A stretch of DNA of 34,150 bases from Actinobacteria bacterium UBA2184. GTDB lineage: Bacteria; Actinomycetota; Coriobacteriia; Anaerosomatales; Anaerosomataceae. The DNA lies in assembly GCA_002328745.1 (NCBI GenBank), contig DCVQ01000016.1, positions 36,700 through 70,849 on the forward strand, written 5' to 3'. This document shows positions 1 through 6,743 of the stretch, piece by piece. The notes beneath the pieces are model-generated. The model had not been told where the DNA came from, searched no databases, and saw nothing but the letters and a program-made list of their open reading frames with translations. Position 1 is the stretch's first letter. Every line of letters starts with the position of its first letter. The translations under genes and the position numbers were made by a program.

Positions 1-762
1 GGCATGCAGGCGCTGCCCGACGCGATGGCCGCCGCCGTGGGCCCCGAACGCATCGTGAGCGGTGAGGTCACGGCGGTGGCGCGTACGGACGGCGGCTGGC
101 GGGTGACGCTCGCCGACGACACCGTGATCGACGGCGATGCGGTCATCGTCGCCACCGAGGCGTGGGCCGCCGAGCCGCTCGCGCGTGGCGTGGACGAGCG
201 CATCGCCGACCTGCTCGCTCAGATCCCGTGCTCGTCATCGGCCGTCGTGCCGATGGCGTTCCGTGCCGAGGACTGCCCGTTCGACACGAAGTGGTTCGGC
301 ATCCTGTCGCCCGTGATCGAGGACCGGCCGCTGCTCGCGGTCACGCTCTCGTCGTCCAAGTGGCCGGACCGCGCGCCCGCCGGCCGCGTGCTGCTGCGCG
401 GCTTCGTGGGCGGGCCCCGCAACCAGGGTGTCATGGAGCGCTCGGACGAGGAGATCATCGAGATGATCCGGCGGCAGTTCGTAGACCTGCTCGGCATCCG
501 CGCCGATGCGCAGCCGGTGTTCGCGAAGGTCTACCGCTGGACCGGCGGCATGCCGCAGTACACGCTCGGCCATCTCGACCGCGTCGACGAGCTCGAGCGT
601 CGCGCCGCAGCGATTCCCGGCTTCGCGCTCGCCGGCGGCGCGTACCGGGGCGTGGGCATCCCCAACTGCATCGAGGGCGGGGAGCGCGCGGTGTCGCGCC
701 TGCTCGGCGAGTGGGGCATCGCGCTCGAGGAGGATTCCGCTCCCCAGCCGCGCACCCGCTAG
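1..762 (+). CDS. hemY: Protoporphyrinogen/coproporphyrinogen oxidase, C-terminal part (partial)
   Basis: The 5' end lies outside the window; 253 codons of an open frame run in from the left edge. The visible part matches the C-terminal half of the flavin-dependent HemY/CgoX family: an FAD-linked VIVATEAW segment near the start, then a substrate-domain stretch, and a terminal GGAYRGVGIPNCIEGGERA segment typical of the last FAD-contacting helix of this amine-oxidase fold. In Gram-positive bacteria this family usually oxidises coproporphyrinogen III to coproporphyrin III in haem synthesis; that assignment is by family, since the N-terminal FAD motif is not visible. It converges with the next gene: the two stop codons share the bases CTAG. 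A more general amine-oxidase-fold enzyme is the alternative. Confidence 0.85.
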   Translation, partial: GMQALPDAMAAAVGPERIVSGEVTAVARTDGGWRVTLADDTVIDGDAVIVATEAWAAEPLARGVDERIADLLAQIPCSSSAVVPMAFRAEDCPFDTKWFGILSPVIEDRPLLAVTLSSSKWPDRAPAGRVLLRGFVGGPRNQGVMERSDEEIIEMIRRQFVDLLGIRADAQPVFAKVYRWTGGMPQYTLGHLDRVDELERRAAAIPGFALAGGAYRGVGIPNCIEGGERAVSRLLGEWGIALEEDSAPQPRTR

Positions 763-1571
763 CGAGCGCGATCGGCCTCCGCGAGGGCAGCGAGCAGGGG
801 GCCGAGCAGGGTGGCGTTCGCGGAGGCCACATCCCGGGTCGCCGGCGTCCACGGCGGGCCCGCGAAGTCCGCGACCGCGCCGCCCGCCTCGGTGACCACG
901 AGCACGCCGGCGGCCATGTCCCACACGTTGAGGCCCGTCTCCCAGAAGCCGTCGGTGCGGTTCGCGGCCACGTGGCACAGGTCGATGGCGGCCGAGCCGT
1001 CGCGACGCACGTCATGCACATCGGCAAGCATGCGCTCGAGGAGCCGGAGCTGGCGTGAGAGCGGCGCGCCGCGGTCGTACGGGAAGCCGGTGCCGAGGAG
1101 GGCGTGATCGAGCGTCGCGGCCCCCCGGCACTCCAGCCGGACTCCATTGAGGGCAGCGCCCTCGCCGAGACCCGCCGAGTACATCTCGTCGGCGGGCACG
1201 TTGAAGACCGCGCCGGCGACCGGCTTGCCCGCGTGCAAGCACGCGACGCTCACCGACCAGCACGGATAGCCGTGCACGAACGACGTCGTGCCGTCGAGCG
1301 GGTCGATCACCCAGACCTCGGCATCCGCGAGCGACCCTGGGCGGACGCCGGCGAGCTCGTAGCCCTCGGCCTCCTCGACCACGAACCGCGCATCAGGGAG
1401 CGTGCCCGCGATCGCGCGGCAGACCGCGACGCCCGCGTCCACGTCCGCCGCGCTCACCATGTCCGCCGAGGCGGTCTTGGTGCGCAGGCCGGTCACCCGC
1501 CCCGCGTGTCGGCGGAGCGCTGCTCCTCCCGCTCTGGCGGCGGTTTCGGCGATCGCGCGAAGGTCGGGCAT
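759..1571 (-). CDS. Inositol monophosphatase family protein
   Basis: A 270-residue protein with the metal-dependent phosphatase signatures in order: an EE pair after VV (VVEEAEGYE), the metal-binding block WVIDPLDGTTSF, and the C-terminal WDMAAGVLVVTEAGG. The family hydrolyses myo-inositol-1-phosphate, and some members act on fructose-1,6-bisphosphate or PAP, so the substrate is open. The start at 1571 gives MPDLRAIAE and has a GAGGAG ribosome site about 9 bases upstream; the frame stays open further upstream but without family similarity. It is divergent from the transketolase gene, separated by 86 bases, and its stop overlaps the convergent haem-oxidase stop by three bases. Confidence 0.88.
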   Translation of the reverse strand: MPDLRAIAETAARAGGAALRRHAGRVTGLRTKTASADMVSAADVDAGVAVCRAIAGTLPDARFVVEEAEGYELAGVRPGSLADAEVWVIDPLDGTTSFVHGYPCWSVSVACLHAGKPVAGAVFNVPADEMYSAGLGEGAALNGVRLECRGAATLDHALLGTGFPYDRGAPLSRQLRLLERMLADVHDVRRDGSAAIDLCHVAANRTDGFWETGLNVWDMAAGVLVVTEAGGAVADFAGPPWTPATRDVASANATLLGPLLAALAEADRAR

Positions 1572-1657
1572 CGGCGCTCCTCGAAGGGGGGTTCGGGTAT
1601 CCTTGAGTGTAGCGGTTTCGCACCGCGCCGGAACGCGGCGCATGGGAGGAGCGGGTA

Positions 1658-3580
1658 ATGCTCGAGCGTGGATTCCGGGAGCCGGTGCTCGACGAGGCAA
1701 GCGCGGCGGATCTCGAGGCCAGGGCGGTCGCGCTTCGGGGGGCGATCCTCACGATGACGACGCTCGCCGCGTCGGGACATCCGGGCGGTTCGATGTCGTC
1801 GCTGGAGACGTATCTGCTGCTCTACCACTTCGCGGACCTCGATCCGGTGCGTCCCCATCGTGACGACCGGGACCGGATCGTCGTCAGTCACGGACACACC
1901 TCGCCCGGCGTGTACTGCGCGCTTGCCGACGCAGGCTTCTTCGCGCTCGACGATGCGGTCGCGCACTTCCGGCAGACAGCCAGCGTCTTCGAGGGTCACG
2001 TGGAGCGTTCGGTCCCCGGCGTCGAGTGGGGGACCGGGAATCTCGGCCAGGGCCTGTCCGCGGGGGTAGGCTTCGCTCTCGGCGCGCGTCTGACCGGGCG
2101 CGGGTACCGCACGTTCGTCGCGATGAGCGACGGCGAGCAGCACAAGGGCCAGGTCGCCGAGGCGCGGCGCCTCGCGGTGAAGGAGCGCCTGAGCGGCCTC
2201 ACGGCGATCGTGGACTGCAACGGCATCCAGATCTCGGGCCGCACGGCCGACGTGATGCCGGTGGCGATCGCGGCCGACTTCGCGGCCGACGGGTGGGGAG
2301 TCATCGAGGTCGACGGTCACGACGTCCGCGCGCTTTACGCCGCGATCGCCGAAGCGGTCGCGGACACCTCGCGTCCGGTGGCGGTCATCGCGCACACGGT
2401 GATCGGCAAGGGCGTCTCGTTCATGGAGGACCGTGCCGAGTTTCACGGCCGGGGCCTGAGCGGGGATGAGTATGCCCGGGCGATGGCCGAACTCGGCCTG
2501 GCGTCGAGCCTCGAGGCCGCACGGGAACGCCGCGGGGGCGTCACGCTCACGCCGGCCATCCATGCGGGCAATCGCGTGCCGTCGCTCGTGACGGGCGAGT
2601 CCCGTACCTACACGCGCGAGAAGGACGCTGACAACCGCTCGGCCTGGGGCACGGCGCTCGAGGAGCTGGCGGCGCTGAATCCTGGCGTTCCGATGGCCGT
2701 GCTGGACTGCGATCTTGCGGCCTCCGTGAAGACCGAGGGATTCGCTCGGCTCCGTCCGGACAGCTTCATCCAATGCGGCGTCGGCGAGCATAACGCCGTC
2801 GCTGTGGCGGGTGCGCTCTCGGCTTCCGACGTGCTGACGTTCTTCTCGGACTTCGGCGTCTTCGGCATCGATGAGGTGTACAACCAGCAGCGCCTGAACG
2901 ATATCAACGACGTCCCGCTCAAGCTCGTCGTCACCCACTGCGGGCTCGACGTGGGCGAGGACGGCAAGACGCACCAGTGCATCGACTACGTGGGGGCATT
3001 CAGGTCGATGTTCGGCTGGCGGGTCGTCGTGCCGGCCGATCCCAACCAGACCGACCGCGCCACCCGCGCGATCGCGGCCATGCCGGGGCGGGTGGCGCTC
3101 GCGATGGGCCGCTCGAAGCTGCCGGTGATCGAAGACGCCCGGGGAAAGCCGCTGTTCGGCGAGGGGTATCGCTTCGAGTACGGCAGGGCGACGTGGGCGC
3201 GCGAAGGCGCCGACGGGACGATCCTCGTGATGGGCACCGTCGCGGGAGCGGCGGTCGATGCGGCCGACGACCTCGCGCAGCACGGTCTGCGTGTCGGCGT
3301 CTGCATCGTATCCGCCCCGCTCGATCTCGACTCAGACGCGATGGAGGCGGCCACGCGCACGCCGTGGGTCCTGGTGGTCGAGGACCACGCGGCGCGCACC
3401 GGGCTGTGGGCGTCCGTGGCCGAGTGGTCGCTCGCGCACGGAATCGCGGCGAACGCAACGTCCCTGGGCGTCGAGGGCTACCAGAGCTCCGGGGCGGCGC
3501 GCGAGCTGCTCGCGCGCGTGGGGCTGGACGCCGCGGGCATCGCGGCGAAGGTGCGGACCCTTGCGCACGCGACCACCTGA
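1658..3580 (+). CDS. tkt: Transketolase, single-chain
   Basis: A 640-residue thiamine-diphosphate enzyme with all three transketolase domains in one chain, which is the full family length. Visible landmarks are GHPGGS near residue 40, SHGH at 77-80, the thiamine-pyrophosphate motif SDGEQHKGQ followed by DCNGIQISG, and the catalytic glutamate in CGVGEHNAVAVAGAL of the pyrimidine-binding domain. It transfers two-carbon ketol units between sugar phosphates in the non-oxidative pentose phosphate pathway. The GGAGGAG ribosome site 6 bases before the ATG supports this start. Several anaerobes split transketolase into two genes; here it is intact. Dihydroxyacetone synthase-like specificity cannot be excluded. 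Confidence 0.93.
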   Translation: MLERGFREPVLDEASAADLEARAVALRGAILTMTTLAASGHPGGSMSSLETYLLLYHFADLDPVRPHRDDRDRIVVSHGHTSPGVYCALADAGFFALDDAVAHFRQTASVFEGHVERSVPGVEWGTGNLGQGLSAGVGFALGARLTGRGYRTFVAMSDGEQHKGQVAEARRLAVKERLSGLTAIVDCNGIQISGRTADVMPVAIAADFAADGWGVIEVDGHDVRALYAAIAEAVADTSRPVAVIAHTVIGKGVSFMEDRAEFHGRGLSGDEYARAMAELGLASSLEAARERRGGVTLTPAIHAGNRVPSLVTGESRTYTREKDADNRSAWGTALEELAALNPGVPMAVLDCDLAASVKTEGFARLRPDSFIQCGVGEHNAVAVAGALSASDVLTFFSDFGVFGIDEVYNQQRLNDINDVPLKLVVTHCGLDVGEDGKTHQCIDYVGAFRSMFGWRVVVPADPNQTDRATRAIAAMPGRVALAMGRSKLPVIEDARGKPLFGEGYRFEYGRATWAREGADGTILVMGTVAGAAVDAADDLAQHGLRVGVCIVSAPLDLDSDAMEAATRTPWVLVVEDHAARTGLWASVAEWSLAHGIAANATSLGVEGYQSSGAARELLARVGLDAAGIAAKVRTLAHATT

Positions 3581-3592
3581 CGCGCACCGGTC

Positions 3593-3625
3593 GTTCACAC
3601 GCTCTTCACGGGTGTCCGGTACGCT
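3593..3625 (+). promoter_or_regulatory. Pho-box-like direct repeats before a -10 element
   Basis: GTTCACA at 3593-3599 and CTTCACG at 3604-3610 are direct repeats offset by exactly 11 bases, followed after 9 bases by a -10-like TACGCT at 3620-3625. No good -35 is present. Eleven-base direct repeats occupying the -35 region are how PhoB/PhoP-type OmpR-family regulators bind, so autoregulation of the downstream regulator is inferred. Confidence 0.4.
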
Positions 3626-3646
3626 GCGAGCGGAGGTGGTACGCGA

Positions 3647-4336
3647 GTGAGCCGCGATGTGCTGGTGGTCGATGATAACGAGAAGATCGTCGAGGTCCTG
3701 ACCGCGTACCTCGAGCAGGCGGGCTTCGAGGTCCGCGTCGCGTTCGACGGGCCTTCCGCCGAAGCCGAGGTGGCGCGCCGGGTACCGGCGATCGCGCTGC
3801 TCGACATCATGCTGCCGGGGGTCGACGGCATCGAGCTCACCAAGCGCTTCCAGCGCGATCACGACCTCCCCGTCATCCTTGTCACGGCCAAGAGCGAGGA
3901 GATCGACCGTCTCGTCGGCCTGGAGATCGGGGCGGACGACTACATCTCCAAACCGTTCTCTCCGCGCGAGGTGGTTGCGCGGGTGAAGGCCGTGCTGCGC
4001 CGCGCCGAGCGCGCATCGGGACCCGATGAGGCCGTGGTCCGCGTCGGCGAGCTCGAGATCGATCGTGGCCGCCGCGCGGTATCGGTCGAGGGGGCCGCGG
4101 TCGACCTGACACGCACCGAGTTCGACATCCTGCTCACCATGGCCCTCCATCCCGGGCGCGTGTACACAAGGCTCCAGTTGCTCGAAGCCGCGACCGGCGA
4201 TGCGTTCGAGGGCTACGAGCGCACGATCGACGCGCATATCAAGAACCTGCGGAAGAAGCTGGGCGAGGACCCCAAGCGGGCCGGCTACGTGCAGACGGTA
4301 TTCGGCGTGGGCTACAAGGTCGAGGAGCCCTCATGA
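3647..4336 (+). CDS. OmpR/PhoB-family response regulator
   Basis: A 229-residue two-domain regulator. The N-terminal receiver has the acidic pair D9-D10, phospho-acceptor D53 in LLDIMLPGVDG, T80 and K102 in SKPF. The C-terminal winged helix carries LTRTEFDILLTMALHPGRVYTRLQLLE and the recognition-helix region RTIDAHIKNLRKKLGEDP, ending in the usual VFGVGYK strand. The GTG start is preceded by GGAGGT. The downstream histidine kinase overlaps by four bases (ATGA), so the pair is co-translated. The domain layout resembles PhoP, BaeR or MtrA; the stimulus is unknown. Confidence 0.93.
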   Translation: MSRDVLVVDDNEKIVEVLTAYLEQAGFEVRVAFDGPSAEAEVARRVPAIALLDIMLPGVDGIELTKRFQRDHDLPVILVTAKSEEIDRLVGLEIGADDYISKPFSPREVVARVKAVLRRAERASGPDEAVVRVGELEIDRGRRAVSVEGAAVDLTRTEFDILLTMALHPGRVYTRLQLLEAATGDAFEGYERTIDAHIKNLRKKLGEDPKRAGYVQTVFGVGYKVEEPS

Positions 4337-5451
4337 GGCGCCACGGACTGTTCTTTCAGACCTTTCTGTCGATGCTCGCCGTCTCGCTCACGGCCATCGC
4401 CGCGAGCGCCCTGCTCGCCCGGGTCGTCATCGATACCGCATTCACCGACTACGTGTCCATGCTGGGTGGCGGCGGACGCATGGGTCCGGGCAGCGGCGTG
4501 GGGCGTGAGGCGCTGATCGGCTCGGCCGAGCAGACGTTCCTCGCAGGGCTGGATCGCGCCATCCTGTTCGGCGCGCTTATCGCGATCGTTCTCGCGGCGG
4601 TCGCCGCCTGGCTGCTGGCGCGTCGGCTCACGAGCCCGCTCCGCGCTCTCACGGTCGCGTCGCGCGCGCTCGCGGCGGGGGATCTCTCGCACCGGGTTGA
4701 GGTGACCGGTTCGGACGAGGCGAGCGAGCTCGCCGAGGCGTTCAACGAGATGGCCGCGTCGCTCGCCGAGGGCGAGGTGCTGCGTCAGCGCCTGGTGAGC
4801 GACGTCGCTCACGAGCTCCGCAACCCGGTGGCGGTCTTGCGCGCGCAGATCGAGGGGATGGCCGATGGCGTGCTGCCGGTCGACCAGTCCCGCCTCGGCT
4901 CGCTCGTGGACGATATCGGGACGCTGTCACGGCTGGTGGACGACCTGCAGGAGCTCTCCATCGCCGAGGCCGGCCGGCTGCGCTACGAGCGCCAGCCGTT
5001 CGATCTTGCGGCGGTCCTGCGAACGGAGGCCGACCGGGCGGCCATGCTCGTGCGGCCCGGAGTGACGACGCGAGTCGAGGGGCCCGGAGTCCCCGTAATC
5101 GTCGACGGCGACGAGTTCAGGGTCGGCCAGGTCGTGCGGAACCTGCTGTCGAACGCCGCCCGCCACACGCGCCACGGAGAGATCGTGCTATCGGTGGCCG
5201 TCGAGGGGCCCGCCGCCCGAGTCGCCGTGAGCGACACGGGCGAGGGGATCGCGGCCGCCGACCTGCCGTACATCTGGGAACGTTTCTACCGGGCGGACGC
5301 AGCCCGTGCGGCCGAGACCGGCGGCGCCGGCGTAGGGCTCGCGATCTCGCGCCGCATCGTCGAGGACCATGGCGGGGCGGTGTTCGCCTCGAGCGCGCCG
5401 GGTTCCGGCAGCACCGTCGGCTTTACTCTGCCGCTGCCTGCCGCTTCGTGA
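4333..5451 (+). CDS. Sensor histidine kinase, HAMP type
   Basis: A 372-residue membrane kinase. Transmembrane segments lie at about 9-32 and 76-96, flanking a short extracytoplasmic loop rich in Gly and Met (MLGGGGRMGPGSG). A HAMP domain follows (about 97-150), then the dimerisation domain with phospho-accepting H160 in VSDVAHELRNP, and an ATPase domain with N box RNLLSNAARHT, G1 SDTGEGI, F box WERFYRAD and G2 GAGVGLAISRRIVEDHGG. It presumably phosphorylates the upstream regulator. The small sensor loop could sense envelope stress or metal; this is not determinable here. Its last 29 bases overlap the convergent hydrogenase protease gene. Confidence 0.92.
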   Translation: MRRHGLFFQTFLSMLAVSLTAIAASALLARVVIDTAFTDYVSMLGGGGRMGPGSGVGREALIGSAEQTFLAGLDRAILFGALIAIVLAAVAAWLLARRLTSPLRALTVASRALAAGDLSHRVEVTGSDEASELAEAFNEMAASLAEGEVLRQRLVSDVAHELRNPVAVLRAQIEGMADGVLPVDQSRLGSLVDDIGTLSRLVDDLQELSIAEAGRLRYERQPFDLAAVLRTEADRAAMLVRPGVTTRVEGPGVPVIVDGDEFRVGQVVRNLLSNAARHTRHGEIVLSVAVEGPAARVAVSDTGEGIAAADLPYIWERFYRADAARAAETGGAGVGLAISRRIVEDHGGAVFASSAPGSGSTVGFTLPLPAAS

Positions 5452-6004
5452 CGTCGGCGAGTTCGGCCGCCACGCGCTCCTGGAACGCCGGGTCCGAGTC
5501 ATCTCCCGTGGCGGGTTCGAACGACACCCCGCGCTCCCGCAACACGTAGAGCACCGAGGCCACGGCACGCGGGATCGCGGCTTCGACGGGCTCGGACAGC
5601 CCGATGTGAAGCTCGCTCGGGCTCATGTTCTCCACCTGCACGCCGATGCAGTCGGCCTCGGGCATGATGCCGATGAGCGTGGCCGCCTGGAGGACGTCCA
5701 CGAAGCGGACGTCGTGCAGCGAGTGCATCACCTGGTTGGGTGCGAAGTCCACGGGCGGCACGCGGAGCACCGTGCCCGGCGGGTGTCCCGTGTTGTCGCA
5801 CGCGTCCGCGAGCAGCAGGAACTCAATGCCGCGGAACAGCGACATCATCCCGTACCCCATCGTCCCGCCGTCCATGACGCGCACGTCGGCGGGGAAGACG
5901 TAGTTGCGTGCGATCTCGGTGGCGATCCTGTTCCCCACGCCCTCGTCCATCATCAGGATGTTCCCGATGCCCATGACCAGGACGCGCGGGTTCTCTTCGA
6001 GCAT
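5423..6004 (-). CDS. hyaD: Hydrogenase maturation endopeptidase, HyaD/HybD family
   Basis: A 193-residue protease of the HyaD/HybD family. Family nickel-sensing residues are visible at E21 (MMDEGVGN), D67 (LLADACD) and H97 (SLHDVRF). The family cleaves the C-terminal tail of the [NiFe] large subunit after the His of the nickel motif once nickel is inserted. Here the expected substrate is the selenocysteine-containing large subunit of the same operon. The ATG at 6004 follows a GAAAGGCAG site; an upstream extension of the frame is read through hairpin DNA and is unlikely to be coding. It is the last gene of the operon, 106 bases after the cytochrome gene, and its 3' end runs 29 bases into the convergent histidine kinase. 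Confidence 0.92.
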   Translation of the reverse strand: MLEENPRVLVMGIGNILMMDEGVGNRIATEIARNYVFPADVRVMDGGTMGYGMMSLFRGIEFLLLADACDNTGHPPGTVLRVPPVDFAPNQVMHSLHDVRFVDVLQAATLIGIMPEADCIGVQVENMSPSELHIGLSEPVEAAIPRAVASVLYVLRERGVSFEPATGDDSDPAFQERVAAELADVTKRQAAAE

Positions 6005-6037
6005 GCTCTGCCTTTCGGGGGTATCGGGGGCAAGAGA

Positions 6038-6068
6038 CCGGGCCCTGGAGCGCCGCTCCAGGGCCCGG
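6038..6068 (-). other. Perfect 13-14 bp hairpin between cytochrome b and protease genes
   Basis: The arms at 6038-6050 and 6056-6068 (left arm CCGGGCCCTGGAG on the plus strand) are fully complementary, with one further C-G pair closing a three-base loop. On the minus strand the hairpin is followed by TCTCTTGCC, which is only moderately T-rich. It could be a partial terminator, a processing site or a 3'-end stabiliser that lowers protease expression relative to the structural subunits. Confidence 0.7.
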
Positions 6069-6110
6069 TGTGCTCCGAGTGACAGTACGCCTGTCACGGA
6101 AGGAGGGAGA

Positions 6111-6743
6111 CTAGTGCTCCGTTTCCTTCCACAGGAAGATGATCTTGCTCGGGGCGAAGTTGTACACGTTCGCGAGGTAGGCGTGGATCATCGTGAACAC
6201 GATGAACACCCACATGATGAAGTAGTGGATGATCCGCATGTTCATCTCGCCACCCACCCATTCGGTGCCGCCGAAGAAGAATCCCCAGTCGGCAGTCGGG
6301 CCGTAGAGCGCGAAGCCCGTGTAGGCCTGGATGAAGGTGAGCGGGATGGTGGCCAGGTACGCGATCTTCTGGAGCGATCCGTACTTCGCCGAGATGACGC
6401 CTTCCTTGCGCATGAACAGGTAGTACTTGACCGTCTCGAAGAACTGGTGACGGTTCTTCGCCTGCGGCAGCCAGTTCTTGATGTCCGTGTCGACCTCACG
6501 CGAGCCCAGGTCCACCGCGGTCTTCACGAAGAAGGCGGCGATGATGCGAAACACGAGATTGATCAGGATCACGAACATCGCGACGAAGTGCATGCCGCGG
6601 GCCACACCCATGAATCCGTCGAAGAACGGATAGTGGATGTAGAAGCCGGAGAAGGCGAGCATGATCATGCAGATGAGATTGATCCAGTGCGTGATCACGA
6701 ACACGAGCGGATGCGCCTCGCGATAGTGCGCCTGCGACGACAT
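6111..6743 (-). CDS. hyaC: Ni/Fe-hydrogenase b-type cytochrome subunit
   Basis: A 210-residue integral membrane protein of the HyaC/HydC family. Four hydrophobic helices are apparent: about 12-32, 48-72, 121-140 and 167-192. Histidines suited to haem b ligation lie in HWINLICMIM, GMHFVAMFV, RIIHYFIMW and MIHAYLANVYNF. It anchors the hydrogenase heterodimer and passes electrons from the small subunit to the quinone pool. The ATG directly follows the TAG that ends the read-through large-subunit frame, and the ribosome site GGGGGTGAT lies inside the coding sequence of the large-subunit tail, so translation is probably coupled. Confidence 0.92.
   Translation of the reverse strand: MSSQAHYREAHPLVFVITHWINLICMIMLAFSGFYIHYPFFDGFMGVARGMHFVAMFVILINLVFRIIAAFFVKTAVDLGSREVDTDIKNWLPQAKNRHQFFETVKYYLFMRKEGVISAKYGSLQKIAYLATIPLTFIQAYTGFALYGPTADWGFFFGGTEWVGGEMNMRIIHYFIMWVFIVFTMIHAYLANVYNFAPSKIIFLWKETEH

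Noticed and set aside
162..1058. Long plus-strand open frame of 298 residues overlapping the haem-oxidase and phosphatase genes
   Set aside because: The composition is arginine-rich and low in family similarity; it shadows the real genes on both strands.
1585..1615. Possible promoters (TACACT, GGGTATCC) between the phosphatase and transketolase genes
   Set aside because: No pair of -35 and -10 elements with good spacing could be identified on either strand.
1493..3283. Minus-strand open frame of 596 residues opposite transketolase
   Set aside because: It is antisense to a full-length conserved transketolase, and its Arg/His/Asp-rich translation is typical of GC-rich shadow frames.
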